Assembly (NCBI RefSeq): GCF_039530225.1
Contig: NZ_BAAAOH010000001.1
Span: 3,844,001-3,908,000, forward strand
Direction: 5' to 3'
Origin: Microbacterium pumilum
GTDB lineage: Bacteria; Actinomycetota; Actinomycetes; Actinomycetales; Microbacteriaceae
Length of the DNA stretch: 64,000 bases
Shown: positions 15,672 to 25,621 of the stretch, one piece after another
Layout of the letters: each line of letters starts with the position of its first letter
How positions within the stretch are numbered: the stretch's first letter is position 1
Translations under genes and position numbers: made by a program
The notes under the pieces: model-generated
Seen by the model: the letters and a program-made list of their open reading frames with translations, nothing else
Database searches by the model: none
Told to the model about the DNA's origin: nothing

Positions 15672-16583
15672 TCAGCCGACACGTGCGGTGGTGAGCAGTC
15701 GATCAGCACGCGAGTAGACGTTCATGGACGACCCGCGGAGGAACCCCACGAGCGTGAGGCCGGATGCCTCGGCAAGCTCGACCGCGAGCGACGACGGCGC
15801 CGACACGGCGGCGAGCATCGGGATGCCCGCCATCACCGCCTTCTGCACGAGCTCGAAGCTTGCCCGCCCTGACACCTGCAGCACGGTGCCGCGAAGCGGA
15901 AGCCGGTCGTTGAGCGCCGCCCAGCCGACGACCTTGTCGACCGCGTTGTGGCGGCCGACATCCTCGCGGATGACCAGCAGCTCCCCGGTCTCGGCATCGA
16001 AGAGTGCCGCGGCATGCAATCCGCCGGTCTTGTCGAACACCGCCTGTTGAGCCCGAAGCAGGTCGGGGAACCCGATAAGCGTCGTCGCCTCGAGCGTCAT
16101 GCTGTCGGACGCGACCTCGTAGGTAGACACCGTCTCGACGGCCTCGATCGAGGCCTTGCCGCAGAGCCCGCATGAGCTCGTGGTGTAGAAGTTGCGCGTG
16201 AGATCGGGATCGGGCGGTGCGACCCCGGGCGCGAGGCTCACGTCCAGCACGTTGTAGGTGTTGCCGCTGCCGGCATCGAGCAGTCCGACCCCGTCAGGGA
16301 CACGGCCGAGCGCCCCGGAACCTGCCGGCGGTCCGCCGGTGCCGGGACCGCCGCAGTGGATCGCGGACCGGAACTGCTCGCCCCGGGAGATGACGCCCTC
16401 GGAGACCAGGAACCCTGCCGCCAGTTCGACGTCGTTGCCCGGCGTGCGCATCGTGACCGCGAGCGGATTGCCTCCGACGCGGATCTCGAGTGGCTCCTCG
16501 ACCGCGAGCGTGTCACTGCGATGATGCTCGCCGCCGCCGACGGTGATCTTGACCACCGGGCGGCGCGTCGTGATCCGTCCCAT
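15672..16583 (-). CDS. fdhD: Formate dehydrogenase accessory sulfurtransferase FdhD
   Basis: A 303-residue FdhD. The CxxC that carries sulfur is in [15 protein letters not shown] near residue 137. [11 protein letters not shown] and [17 protein letters not shown] are family blocks, and the C-terminal [17 protein letters not shown] is also typical. FdhD passes sulfur from a cysteine desulfurase to the molybdenum cofactor, a step needed for active formate dehydrogenase-type enzymes. The probable client is the FdhF/YdeP-type enzyme at 35352-37865. It follows moaA by 2 bp on the same strand, so the two form an operon. Confidence 0.96.
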   Translation of the reverse strand: MGRITTRRPVVKITVGGGEHHRSDTLAVEEPLEIRVGGNPLAVTMRTPGNDVELAAGFLVSEGVISRGEQFRSAIHCGGPGTGGPPAGSGALGRVPDGVGLLDAGSGNTYNVLDVSLAPGVAPPDPDLTRNFYTTSSCGLCGKASIEAVETVSTYEVASDSMTLEATTLIGFPDLLRAQQAVFDKTGGLHAAALFDAETGELLVIREDVGRHNAVDKVVGWAALNDRLPLRGTVLQVSGRASFELVQKAVMAGIPMLAAVSAPSSLAVELAEASGLTLVGFLRGSSMNVYSRADRLLTTARVG

Positions 16584-16585
16584 GA

Positions 16586-17722
16586 TCAGCCGCCGATCGC
16601 ATTCATGCCGCGCGCGGGCTGCAGGAACGACGGGTCGTTGATCGCGTGACCGGGGAGTTTGCCCCGGACGCAGGCGCGCAGCATCCGATCGATCGAAAGG
16701 TCCGCTTCGACAAGCTCGGCGACCGGGGGGACAAGCTCAGCGACGTTGGTGCCTCGGAGTGCCGGCAGCAGGTCGTATTCCGCCGTCGAGAAGAGGCAAT
16801 TGCGCAGCTGCCCATCGGCGGTGAGGCGCAGTCGGTCGCAGTCGCCGCAGAACGGAGCTGTGACGGATGCGATGACCCCGACCGTCTTCGGACCGCCGTC
16901 GAGCATCCACCGCTCGGCGGGCGCGCCCCCGCGACCCGGGACCGGGGTGAGCCTCCAGCGGGCCGACAGCGCGCCGAGGATCTCATCGCGCGTCACCATG
17001 CGCGACCGATCCCACGTGTGACCCGCGTCGAGCGGCATCTGCTCGATGAACCGCAGTTCCGCATCGTGATCCAGTGCGAACGCGACGAGATCGACGAGCT
17101 CATCGTCGTTGACGTCGCGCATCGCGACCGCGTTGAGCTTCAGTGGACGAAGATCGGATGCCGCGGCCGCCGCGATCCCGGCGAGCACATCGTCGAGCCG
17201 GTCACGTCGGGTCAGTTCGTGGAAGCGGTCGCGCCGCAGCGTGTCGATGGAGATGTTCAGCCGGCCGAGACCCGCGGCGATGAGGCCGGGGAGCAGCTCA
17301 GGCAGGCGGATGCCGTTCGTCGTCATCGCGAGTTCGACGGGGGCGCCATCCGGCCCCACGACGGCGGAGAGTCGACGGACGACCTCGACGATGTCGGCGC
17401 GCAGCAGCGGCTCACCGCCGGTGAGCCGGAACGTCGTGACGCCGTCGGCCGCGGCGACGCGGGCGATCCGCTCGATCTCGTCCAGGGTCAGGATGCTCGA
17501 CCGCGCGAGCCACTCGTTCCCCTGCTCGGGCATGCAGTAGGTGCAGCGGAGGGAGCACCGATCCGTCAGCGAGATCCGCAGATCGCGGTGGACACGGCCG
17601 TGCGTGTCGACGAGCGGCCCGCCGAGCCCGACGGGCGACTGGTCAACCGAGAGCGCGCGGGCATCCGCCGTCGCGATGTGCCCTGGCATACGCACCCCGA
17701 TCGCGACAGGAACAGCACTCAT
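16586..17722 (-). CDS. moaA: GTP 3',8-cyclase MoaA
   Basis: A 378-residue radical SAM enzyme that starts molybdenum cofactor synthesis by converting GTP to 3',8-cyclo-GTP. The SAM cluster motif [12 protein letters not shown] is near residue 68 and [11 protein letters not shown] follows. The C-terminal cluster cysteines appear in FCGDCDRLR and LRNCLFS. The frame is open upstream; ATG 17722 gives the family-like N-terminus, with ATG 17689 as an alternative. The C-terminus lacks the usual terminal GG but ends in ARGMNAIGG, which contains it. It is operonic with fdhD. Confidence 0.95.
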   Translation of the reverse strand: MSAVPVAIGVRMPGHIATADARALSVDQSPVGLGGPLVDTHGRVHRDLRISLTDRCSLRCTYCMPEQGNEWLARSSILTLDEIERIARVAAADGVTTFRLTGGEPLLRADIVEVVRRLSAVVGPDGAPVELAMTTNGIRLPELLPGLIAAGLGRLNISIDTLRRDRFHELTRRDRLDDVLAGIAAAAASDLRPLKLNAVAMRDVNDDELVDLVAFALDHDAELRFIEQMPLDAGHTWDRSRMVTRDEILGALSARWRLTPVPGRGGAPAERWMLDGGPKTVGVIASVTAPFCGDCDRLRLTADGQLRNCLFSTAEYDLLPALRGTNVAELVPPVAELVEADLSIDRMLRACVRGKLPGHAINDPSFLQPARGMNAIGG

Positions 17723-17877
17723 GCGCGCCTGTCCCCCGCTGCCGTCGCGTCCATGGGACGAGCTTAACCGCGGACGAGATGCTCTCGGCGGGCATCGGGC
17801 ATACCGACATCGGCGCGGACGCATGCCAAACCGGCGGAATCCTGGGAATGTGGGTACTGGAAGTCAGTCGCTCCACT

Positions 17878-17923
17878 GTGGTCGTGTGTGGTCAGACCAC
17901 GTGGTATCGTGTGGTCAGACCAC
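17878..17923. promoter_or_regulatory. Twin FadR/GntR-type operators before cydABDC
   Basis: GTGGTC-A-GACCAC occurs at 17888-17900 and again at 17911-17923, with centres 23 bp apart. A further GTGGTC half-site begins at 17878. The core TGGTCAGACCA fits the TGGTNNNACCA pattern of FadR-subfamily GntR regulators. The sites end 29 bp before the cydA start, so a bound protein should affect transcription. No GntR gene is present in the window. The remaining stretch 17723-17877 shows no gene or further signal. Confidence 0.65.
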
Positions 17924-17952
17924 AAGTCGCATGCAACGATCGGAGACGAATC

Positions 17953-19398
17953 GTGGAACTGCTGGATCCTCTGCTGCTCGCTCGCTGGCAGTTCGGTCTC
18001 ACGACGCTCTACCACTTCCTGTTCGTGCCGCTCACGCTCGGCATGGCGCTCACCGTCGCGATCTTCCAGAGCGTGTGGTATCGCACGGGCGATCTGAAGT
18101 GGCTGCACCTCACCCGGTTCTTCGGCAAGATCTTCCTGATCAACTTCGCCATGGGCGTCGTCACCGGCATCGTGCAGGAGTTCCAGTTCGGCATGAACTG
18201 GTCGTCGTACTCGCGCTTCGTCGGCGATGTCTTCGGCGCTCCGCTCGCCTTCGAGGGGCTGATGGCGTTCTTCTTCGAGGCCACCTTCATCGGGCTCTGG
18301 ATCTTCGGTTGGGACCGCCTGCCGAGGGCGCTGCACCTTGCGAGCATCTGGATCGCGACGATCGGCGCCTGGTTCTCGGCGTACTTCATCCTCGCGGCGA
18401 ACGCCTTCATGCAGAACCCGGTCGGCTACCAGATGGCCCAGGACGGCTCTCGCGCCGAGATGAACGACTTCCTCGCGGTGCTCACGAACCCCGTCGCCCT
18501 CGCGGCGCTCCCGCATACGCTGTTCGCCGCCTTCATGATGACGGCGGGCGTCATCATCTCGATCTCCGCGTGGCACCTCGCACGCCGCCAGAACCTCGAC
18601 ATGATGCGCCCCGCGCTGCGCTACGGCCTCTGGGGCATGATCATCGCGTTCGCCGGCGTGTTCCTCTCGGGCGATCAGCTGAGCCTCGTGATGGTGCAGA
18701 CGCAGCCGATGAAGATGGCCGCGGCCGAGGCACTGTTCAACACAGCCTGCGGGGCTGACGCATCCTTCTCGATCTTCACGCTCGGCACACCCGACGGCTC
18801 GAGCGAGCTCTTCTCGATACGCGTGCCGTACCTTCTCGCCCTGCTGTCGACGCACTCGTTCGACGGCTGCGTCGAGGGCATCAACGACCTGAACGCCCTG
18901 TATACGACCGAGATGTTCCCGCAGTTCGCCGACCAGGTCGACGGCAGCTTCGCACCGGTGCTCTGGATCACGTACTGGGCATTCCGCTGGATGATCGGCC
19001 TCGGCGGCGTCGCCGCTCTGACCGCCGTCGTCGGACTGTGGCTCACCCGCAAGAAGGCGAGGAACGAGCCGCCGCTGTGGGCATGGCGCCTCGCGATCTG
19101 GGCCTGGCCCGCATCCCTCCTCGCAATCCTCGTCGGCTGGATCTTCACCGAGATGGGCCGTCAGCCCTGGATCGTCTTCAGTCTGATGCTCACGCAGGAC
19201 GGTGTGTCGCCGAGCGTGCCGGGCTGGACGGTGCTCATCTCGCTGGTCTCATTCACGCTCATCTATGCGGTGCTCGCCGTCGTCGAGGTGGGCCTGATCA
19301 TGAAGACCGCGCACAAGGGACCGGATCCACTGCCCGGTCCGGACGACCCCGATCCGCGCACCCAAGCGGTCGAAGACACTCCGACGACGGTCTACTAG
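17953..19398 (+). CDS. cydA: Cytochrome bd ubiquinol/menaquinol oxidase subunit I
   Basis: A 481-residue CydA, the haem-carrying quinol-oxidising subunit of the high-affinity terminal oxidase. LLARWQFGLTTLYHFLFVPL holds the family's N-terminal haem-ligand histidine (residue 21), GIVQEFQFGMNWSSYSRFVG and FEATFIGLWIFGWDRLP follow, and about nine membrane helices are visible. The Q-loop is short, as in actinobacteria. The frame is open upstream, but GTG 17953 begins the typical protein, with GGAGA 6 nt before it. It is the first gene of cydABDC. Confidence 0.96.
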   Translation: MELLDPLLLARWQFGLTTLYHFLFVPLTLGMALTVAIFQSVWYRTGDLKWLHLTRFFGKIFLINFAMGVVTGIVQEFQFGMNWSSYSRFVGDVFGAPLAFEGLMAFFFEATFIGLWIFGWDRLPRALHLASIWIATIGAWFSAYFILAANAFMQNPVGYQMAQDGSRAEMNDFLAVLTNPVALAALPHTLFAAFMMTAGVIISISAWHLARRQNLDMMRPALRYGLWGMIIAFAGVFLSGDQLSLVMVQTQPMKMAAAEALFNTACGADASFSIFTLGTPDGSSELFSIRVPYLLALLSTHSFDGCVEGINDLNALYTTEMFPQFADQVDGSFAPVLWITYWAFRWMIGLGGVAALTAVVGLWLTRKKARNEPPLWAWRLAIWAWPASLLAILVGWIFTEMGRQPWIVFSLMLTQDGVSPSVPGWTVLISLVSFTLIYAVLAVVEVGLIMKTAHKGPDPLPGPDDPDPRTQAVEDTPTTVY

Positions 19399-19410
19399 GG
19401 AGGAATCGCC

Positions 19411-20445
19411 ATGGATCTCGCCTACCTCTGGTTCTGGATCGTCGGATTCCTGTTCGTCGGCTACTTCGTCCTCGACGGCTTCGACTTCGGCGTCGGGATG
19501 TCGCTCCCCTTCCTCGGCAAGGACGACATCAGCCGCCGCCAGATCATCAACACCATCGGCCCGGTGTGGGACCTCAACGAGACGTGGGTCATCGTCGCCG
19601 GCGCGTGCCTCTTCGCGGCATTCCCTGAGTGGTATGCGACGCTGTTCAGCGGCTTCTACCTTGCGCTGCTGCTGATCCTTCTCACCCTGATCCTGCGCGG
19701 CGTCTCGTTCGAGTACCGTCACCAGCGCGACAGTCTGCGATGGAAGCGCGGCTTCGACACGATGATCGTGATCGGCTCCGCGGTCCCGGCGCTGCTGTGG
19801 GGTGTCGCATTCGCGAACATCGTGCAGGGCGTGCCGATCGACGCCGATCACGAGTTCACGGGATCGCTGCTCACTCTGCTGAACCCGTATGGACTGCTCG
19901 GCGGGCTCACCACCCTGCTGCTGTTCTTCACCCACGGGGTCTATTTCGTCGCGCTCAAGACGGACGGACCCGTGCATGAGGATGCCCGCCGGCTGGCGCG
20001 ACGCGCAGGTCTGGTCACCGTCGTCGTGGCCGCCGCCTTCCTGATCTGGACGATCTTCATCGCCGCCGGCCATGGCGCGCCGCTCATGGCGCTGGTGGTC
20101 GGGGGCGCTGCCCTGGCGGCGGTGTGCCTGGTCATGTCGCTGGTCTTCAACCTGCGCGATCGCGAGGGATGGGCCTTCGGATTCGGGGCGGCCACGATCG
20201 TGACGGCCGTCCTCACGCTGTGGTTCGCGCTGTACCCGAACGTGATGCCCTCGTCGACCGACCCCGCGTACAGCCTCACGATCGAGAACGCGTCGAGCAC
20301 GGACTACACGCTCACGATCATGACGTGGGCGGCGGTCATCTTCCTTCCGCTCGTGCTGGCGTACCAGGCGTGGACGTACTGGATCTTCCGCAAGCGGGTT
20401 TCGCGGTCGCGCATCGAGAAGGCGGCGGCCTCGGTCGCCCACTGA
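19411..20445 (+). CDS. cydB: Cytochrome bd oxidase subunit II
   Basis: A 344-residue CydB with about eight membrane helices. WFWIVGFLFVGYFVLDGFDFG is the conserved start, and NTIGPVWDLNETWVIVAGACLFAAFP and LILRGVSFEYRH follow. It forms the integral partner of CydA in the bd oxidase, which lets respiration continue at low oxygen or with cytochrome c oxidase inhibited. It starts 12 bp after cydA with GGAGG before the ATG. The next 107 bp carry a large hairpin before cydD. Confidence 0.96.
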   Translation: MDLAYLWFWIVGFLFVGYFVLDGFDFGVGMSLPFLGKDDISRRQIINTIGPVWDLNETWVIVAGACLFAAFPEWYATLFSGFYLALLLILLTLILRGVSFEYRHQRDSLRWKRGFDTMIVIGSAVPALLWGVAFANIVQGVPIDADHEFTGSLLTLLNPYGLLGGLTTLLLFFTHGVYFVALKTDGPVHEDARRLARRAGLVTVVVAAAFLIWTIFIAAGHGAPLMALVVGGAALAAVCLVMSLVFNLRDREGWAFGFGAATIVTAVLTLWFALYPNVMPSSTDPAYSLTIENASSTDYTLTIMTWAAVIFLPLVLAYQAWTYWIFRKRVSRSRIEKAAASVAH

Positions 20446-20465
20446 GCCCGCCGGCAGCCGTGCCT

Positions 20466-20535
20466 CCACCGTTTACGGACGCGACACGCCGCGCGAGGTG
20501 AGCGCAAGACGGCGTGTCGCGACCGTAAACGGTGG
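20466..20535. repeat. 26-bp imperfect inverted repeat between cydB and cydD
   Basis: The arms 20466-20491 and 20510-20535 pair at 25 of 26 positions around an 18-nt loop. The outer part is CCACCGTTTACGG and the inner part GCGACACGCCG. It is too long and symmetric for an ordinary terminator and may be a dispersed palindromic repeat. In an mRNA it would form a strong stem, possibly lowering cydDC relative to cydAB. Confidence 0.8.
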
Positions 20536-20552
20536 GGTGGAAGGATCGACAC

Positions 20553-22244
20553 GTGAGTGACAGCGACGTGCAACCGGAACCGGCGCCTCCGAGGTCCAGA
20601 CCCGTCGACCCTCGGCTGCTGCGGTACGCGAGTGCCTCGCGCGGGTTCTTCGTCGCGCTTGCGGCGATCAGCCTCGCCCAGACCGCCGTCATCGTCGCCT
20701 TCGCCTGGCTGCTGACGCGAGCGATCGTCGGCGCGATCGACGGGATGCCGCCCGCGGACCTCGCAACGACGCTCACTGCGCTCGCAGCCGTTGTGACCGC
20801 CCGCGCGGTGCTGCTGTGGCTCCGCGAGCGGGTCGCGGCACGTGCGGCCGCCCGTGTCCAGACGCAGCTGCGAACGAGCCTCGTCACCGCGGTCGGCGAC
20901 CTCGGCCCCGACTGGCTGGCGAGCCGCAACTCCGCCGCCCTCGCCGTCACGGCAGGACGCGGGCTCGAGGCGCTCGAGGCGTACTTCGGCCGTTACCTGC
21001 CCCAGCTCGTGCAGACGGTGATCGCGATGCCACTCATCATCGCGGTGATGTGGTGGCAGGACTGGATCTCGGGTCTCACGGTGATCCTCACGCTCCCCCT
21101 CATCCCGATCTTCATGGTGCTGATCGGCATGGCGACCCGTGCCGTGCAGCAGAGGCAGTGGCGCACCCTGCAGCGCCTGGCCGCGCGCTTCGCCGACACC
21201 GTCCAGGGCCTGTCGACGCTCAAGGTCTTCGGACGACAGCACCGGGCGGCGGCATCCATCGAGCAGGTCACCGGCGAGTATCGGCACGAGACCATGAAGG
21301 TGCTGCGCGTGTCGTTCCTCTCGGGGTTCGCGCTCGAGTTCCTCGCGAGCATCTCCGTGGCGATCATCGCGGTGTCCATCGGCTTCCGGCTGCTCGACGG
21401 GCTGCTCACCCTTACGGTCGGTCTGTTCGTGCTGCTCCTGGCCCCCGAGGCATACCTGCCACTGCGGCAGGTCGGCGTGCAGTTCCATGCCGCGTCCGAG
21501 GGCGTCGCCGCGACCGATGACGTCTTCGACGTGCTGGATGCCGCAGGAGCGCGTGCACGGACGGTCCAGCCGCCGGAGCCGGCCAGCCGACCGGCAGCGC
21601 CCGGGTCCGCTCCCGTGCTGGTTGTCGAGGGACTCCGCGTCCGTCGCGGCGACCGCCTCCTCGCGCCCGCGACACTGACCGCACGGCCCGGCACCGTGAC
21701 CCTCCTCGAAGGACCGAGCGGGGTCGGAAAGTCCAGCGTCTTCGCTGCGCTTCGCGGCGCCGCCGAGTTCGACGGGCAGGCGAGCTTCGGCGACCACGAG
21801 GTCCGCGACCTCGCGCCGTCGACGTGGCTCGCGTGGGCGGGTCAGCAGCCCGGCCTCATCTCCGGCCGGGTGCGCGACAACGTCGCACTGGGTGACCCCG
21901 CGCCGGATGCGACGCATGTCGCTCGCGCGCTCGCACTCGCCTGCGCCGACGACATCGATCCGGATGCCGAGCTCGGCGTGCAGGGCGCGGGTCTGTCGGG
22001 CGGACAGGCGCAGCGCGTCGCCGTCGCACGAGCGCTCTATCGGCACCTGCGCGGCTTCGGGTCGGTCGTCGCTCTCGACGAGCCGAGCTCCGCGCTCGAC
22101 CCCGAGACCGAGCGCCGGTTGTGGCGTGCGGTGAGGGAGCTGGCGGATGAGGGAGCTGTCGTGGTGCTGATCTCGCATCGAGTGAGCGCCCGCGCGATCG
22201 CCGATGACGTCATCCGCCTCGAGCTGAGCGAGGTGATCGCGTGA
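20553..22244 (+). CDS. cydD: Thiol reductant ABC exporter subunit CydD
   Basis: A 563-residue half-transporter: about six membrane helices to residue 310, then an ATPase with Walker A GPSGVGKSS, signature LSGGQAQRVAVARAL and Walker B VVALDEPSSALD. CydDC exports glutathione or cysteine in E. coli (other thiols in actinobacteria) and is needed to assemble cytochrome bd. GTG 20553 follows GGAAGGA by 7 nt. cydC begins within its stop codon. Confidence 0.93.
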   Translation: MSDSDVQPEPAPPRSRPVDPRLLRYASASRGFFVALAAISLAQTAVIVAFAWLLTRAIVGAIDGMPPADLATTLTALAAVVTARAVLLWLRERVAARAAARVQTQLRTSLVTAVGDLGPDWLASRNSAALAVTAGRGLEALEAYFGRYLPQLVQTVIAMPLIIAVMWWQDWISGLTVILTLPLIPIFMVLIGMATRAVQQRQWRTLQRLAARFADTVQGLSTLKVFGRQHRAAASIEQVTGEYRHETMKVLRVSFLSGFALEFLASISVAIIAVSIGFRLLDGLLTLTVGLFVLLLAPEAYLPLRQVGVQFHAASEGVAATDDVFDVLDAAGARARTVQPPEPASRPAAPGSAPVLVVEGLRVRRGDRLLAPATLTARPGTVTLLEGPSGVGKSSVFAALRGAAEFDGQASFGDHEVRDLAPSTWLAWAGQQPGLISGRVRDNVALGDPAPDATHVARALALACADDIDPDAELGVQGAGLSGGQAQRVAVARALYRHLRGFGSVVALDEPSSALDPETERRLWRAVRELADEGAVVVLISHRVSARAIADDVIRLELSEVIA

Positions 22245-23941
22245 CGACCGACGCGGCGACGGAATCCGCGTTGCCGGCGACGACGGCGTCGGTGCTGCGC
22301 GGCGCACTGCCCCGCGTGCGACGGTTCTGGCCGTCCCTCGCGGCGGGATTCGCGGCCGAGGCATCCGCCGTTGCGCTCCTCGCCGTGAGCGCGTGGCTCA
22401 TCGTGCGCGCGAGCGAGCAGCCGGACCTGCTCTATCTCTCCGTCGCCGTGGTCGGTGTGCGATTCTTCGCTCTCTCGCGCGCGGTCTTCCGCTACCTGGA
22501 GCGTCTCGCCGGCCATGACGCCGCACTGCGACAGCTCGCGGCGACCCGCGCATCGCTGGTGCGGCGGCTGGTGCCGCTTGCCCCCGACGGCCTCTCGCGG
22601 ACACGGCGCGGATCCGTTCTCGGCGCACTCGTCGACGACGTCGATGAGCTCCAGAACCTGCCACTGCGTGTGGTTCAGCCCCTCGTCTCGTCGGCGACGG
22701 TCGCGATCGCCGCCGTCGTCTTCATCGCGATCGTGTGGTGGCCGGCCGCCCTCACGATGCTCGTGTGCCTCGTCGTCGCGGGTGTCGTCGCGTGGCTGTG
22801 GGGGTGGGTCGCCGGCGCCAGGGCCGAGCGCGACATCGCACCCCTCCGAGCGGTGCTCGCCGACGCCGTCCATGACCACTTCGGCAGCCTGGACGTGCTG
22901 ATCGCCTACGGCGCCGAGGAGCAGAGTCGCCGCGTCATCGACTCGGCCGATGCGAGGCTCCGCGATGCGATCACCCGCCGCGCCGGTGCTCAGGCCGGGA
23001 CCGCCGCGATCGTCTCGCTCGCCGCGGGGGTGGCATCCATCGCCGCAGTGCTCGCAAGCGCACCGGCGGCGGCATCCGGAACCCTCACCGGACCGCTCGT
23101 GGCCGTGGTGGTGCTGGTGCCGATGGCCGTCTTCGAAGTGTTCGCGTCGGTGCCGATGGCGGCGTCGGCGTGGCGCCAGGTGCACTCGTCGGCCGCGCGC
23201 ATCGCGGGATCGGTGCCGACCGTGCCGCCCGACGGCCTCGCACCCGAGAGCGTTCCAGCCGTCGGTGAAGCGCCACCGCTCGGGGTGGGCCTCACTCTGC
23301 GCGGCGCGTCGGTGAGCTGGCCGGGGGCGACGCTGCCCGCGCTGCGTGACGTGGATCTCGACATCCGCCCAGGCGAACGCCTACTCGTGATCGGCTCGAG
23401 CGGCGCCGGAAAATCCACCCTCGCGCACGCTCTCGTGCGCTTCCTCGAGACCGACGGGACCTATGACATCGGCAAGCGATCGGTGCACGACCTGGCGAAC
23501 GATGACGTGCGCCTGACCGTGGGGCTGTGCGAGCAACGGCCGATGATGTTCGACGAGGACATCCGCCAGAATCTGCTGTTCGCGGACGACTCCGCATCCG
23601 ACGCGCAGCTCGAGGCCGCGCTCGAGCGAGTCGGATTGGGGTCGTGGCTGGAAGCGCGCGGCGGACTCTCCGCGCGCGTGGGAGAGCGCGGTGCGCTCGT
23701 CTCGGGCGGTCAGGCGCAGCGCATCTCGCTCGCGCGTGCTCTGCTGCGCGGCTTTCCGGTGCTGGTGCTCGACGAGCCGACTGCGGGCGTCGACCCCGAG
23801 GCATCCGATGTCCTGCTCACCGACCTGCTGTCAGCCGTCGGCGCCGACCAGGCCGTCGTGCTCATCTCGCACGTGACGGTGCCGGCCGGTCTCGTCGACA
23901 GAACCGTGCGGATCCATGAGGGCAGGCTCGTCCAGGCCTGA
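22241..23941 (+). CDS. cydC: Thiol reductant ABC exporter subunit CydC
   Basis: A 566-residue partner of CydD with the same layout: membrane helices in about residues 20-310 and an ATPase domain with GSSGAGKSTL, signature VSGGQAQRISLARALL and Walker B VLVLDEPTAGVD. The start overlaps the cydD stop (GTGA), giving coupled translation of the heterodimer. It is the last gene of cydABDC; the next gene converges from the minus strand 43 bp away. Confidence 0.93.
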   Translation: MTTDAATESALPATTASVLRGALPRVRRFWPSLAAGFAAEASAVALLAVSAWLIVRASEQPDLLYLSVAVVGVRFFALSRAVFRYLERLAGHDAALRQLAATRASLVRRLVPLAPDGLSRTRRGSVLGALVDDVDELQNLPLRVVQPLVSSATVAIAAVVFIAIVWWPAALTMLVCLVVAGVVAWLWGWVAGARAERDIAPLRAVLADAVHDHFGSLDVLIAYGAEEQSRRVIDSADARLRDAITRRAGAQAGTAAIVSLAAGVASIAAVLASAPAAASGTLTGPLVAVVVLVPMAVFEVFASVPMAASAWRQVHSSAARIAGSVPTVPPDGLAPESVPAVGEAPPLGVGLTLRGASVSWPGATLPALRDVDLDIRPGERLLVIGSSGAGKSTLAHALVRFLETDGTYDIGKRSVHDLANDDVRLTVGLCEQRPMMFDEDIRQNLLFADDSASDAQLEAALERVGLGSWLEARGGLSARVGERGALVSGGQAQRISLARALLRGFPVLVLDEPTAGVDPEASDVLLTDLLSAVGADQAVVLISHVTVPAGLVDRTVRIHEGRLVQA

Positions 23942-23984
23942 CCAGCCGGCCGTCTCGAAGACTGCTGCGGTCAGACTGCCGCGG

Positions 23985-25541
23985 TCAGGCCGCTGCGGCC
24001 ACGGCCGACTCGGTGACCTCTGCCTCCGCCGCGGCGGCGATGCGATTCGCCATGCCGCGGAAGATGAAGCCGTGGAACGGCAGCACGGCGAGCCAGTACA
24101 GCCGACCGGCGAGCCCCTGCGGGAAGAACACCGCTCGCTGGTCATAGCGCGACCCGTCGCCCTCACGCGATGCGCGCAGCTCGAGCCACGCCAGTCCGGG
24201 CACCTTCATCTCGGCACGCAGTCGCAGGAACGAGCCGCGCTCGATGGTCTCGACTCTCCAGAAATCCAATGCGTCCCCGACTTCGAGCCTCGCGCGGCTG
24301 CGCCGGCCGCGGGCGAGACCGATGCCGCCGACGAGGCGATCCATCCAGCCGCGGATCGCCCACAGCAGGGGGGTCGAGTACCACCCGTTCTCGCCGCCGA
24401 TCCCTTCGATGACCCGCCACAGCTGGGAGGGAGCGGCCGTCGTGAAAGAGGTCCGCGCATCGACGAAGACGGTCTTCCCGGCCCAGTCCGGGTCGCTCGG
24501 CAGCCCGTCGCTCGGCACACCCAGCACCTCGGCATCCAGCCAGCTCGTCTCCACCTGGTCGCCGCGGACGCGGCCGAGCGCCAGCGCGACGGCCTGTCGA
24601 TAGGGGGTCAGCCCGTCCACCGGTGGCGGGATGAGGGCATCGATGTCATGGTTCTTCATGACGCACTCGTTCTGCAGCGATTCCACGAGCGGCCGCGCGA
24701 TCGCGCGCGGGATCGGCGTCACGAGATTGACCCAGTGCGAGGCGAGACTCGGCGTGAGCACCGGGAGCGCGGCGATCGCCCGTTGCCGCAGCCCTGCTTC
24801 GACGGCGTATCCGTTCATCATCTGGCCGTACCGAAGCACGTCCGGTCCGCCGATGTCGACGGCGCGATTCACGTCGGGCGCGACGCGCGCGGCACCGAGT
24901 AGATAGTGCAGGACGTCCCGCACCGCGATCGGCTGGATGCGGTTGCGCACCCACCGCGGCGCGGGCATGTAGGGCAGCACGTCGGTGAGGTGCCTGACCA
25001 TCTCGAACGACGCCGAGCCCGAGCCGATCACCACCCCGGCCTGCAGCACGAGCGTGGGCACGCCCGAAGCGAGGAAGACCTCGCCGACCTCGACGCGGGA
25101 ACGAAGGTGCGGCGACAGCTTCGCGTCATCCGGATGCAGTCCGCCGAGGTACACGATCCGGCTGACGGCGGCCGCTGCCGCTGCCCGAGACACGGTCTCG
25201 ACAGCCTTGCGGTCGGTGTCTTCGAATCCCTTGCCGGCCGACATCGAGTGGACGAGGTAGTACAGCACATCCGCGCCATCGACGGCCGGTGCGACGGCAT
25301 CCGGATCCGCGGCATCGCCCGCGAACGCCTCGACCTCGCTGCCCCACGAGAAAGCCCGGATGCGCGACACATCGCGTGCGACCACTCGCACGCGATAGCC
25401 CGCGGCGATCAGGCGGGGCACGAGGCGCCCGCCGATGTATCCGGTGCCACCGAAGACGACGGCGATCGGCGCGCTGCCGTCCGGGCGCGGGAGAGCGGTC
25501 AGTTCGGGCTCACGCCCGGTCGGCGCGGAAAGGTCGTCCAT
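23985..25541 (-). CDS. NAD(P)-binding protein with C-terminal DUF2867 domain
   Basis: A 518-residue two-domain protein. Residues about 22-230 are an extended-SDR Rossmann domain (IAVVFGGTGYIGGRLVPRLI, VVARD, DVLYYLVHSM, RIVYLGGLHP). The C-terminal part (FTTAAPSQLWRVIEGIGGENGWY, DFWRVETIERGSFLRLRAEM) is the DUF2867, SRPBCC-like domain. This fusion is common in actinobacteria; substrate unknown, but the lipid-binding fold suggests a hydrophobic one. The ATG lies 6 nt after TAGCCT, so the mRNA is predicted to be leaderless. Confidence 0.9.
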   Translation of the reverse strand: MDDLSAPTGREPELTALPRPDGSAPIAVVFGGTGYIGGRLVPRLIAAGYRVRVVARDVSRIRAFSWGSEVEAFAGDAADPDAVAPAVDGADVLYYLVHSMSAGKGFEDTDRKAVETVSRAAAAAAVSRIVYLGGLHPDDAKLSPHLRSRVEVGEVFLASGVPTLVLQAGVVIGSGSASFEMVRHLTDVLPYMPAPRWVRNRIQPIAVRDVLHYLLGAARVAPDVNRAVDIGGPDVLRYGQMMNGYAVEAGLRQRAIAALPVLTPSLASHWVNLVTPIPRAIARPLVESLQNECVMKNHDIDALIPPPVDGLTPYRQAVALALGRVRGDQVETSWLDAEVLGVPSDGLPSDPDWAGKTVFVDARTSFTTAAPSQLWRVIEGIGGENGWYSTPLLWAIRGWMDRLVGGIGLARGRRSRARLEVGDALDFWRVETIERGSFLRLRAEMKVPGLAWLELRASREGDGSRYDQRAVFFPQGLAGRLYWLAVLPFHGFIFRGMANRIAAAAEAEVTESAVAAAA

Positions 25542-25547
25542 GCCCGA

Positions 25548-25553
25548 AGGCTA
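25548..25553 (-). promoter_or_regulatory. -10 hexamer TAGCCT of a leaderless start
   Basis: Exactly 6 nt separate the hexamer from the ATG at 25541 on the minus strand. Confidence 0.55.
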
Positions 25554-25621
25554 CGCGTGTCGCTGATCCGACTTCGGGGCTTGACGAATCGCTCGCTGTG
25601 AGATCCGTGCGGTCAGATCCG

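Noticed and set aside
20304..22364. Long open frame on the minus strand opposite cydD
   Set aside because: No recognisable motif; it mirrors the codon structure of cydB-cydD.
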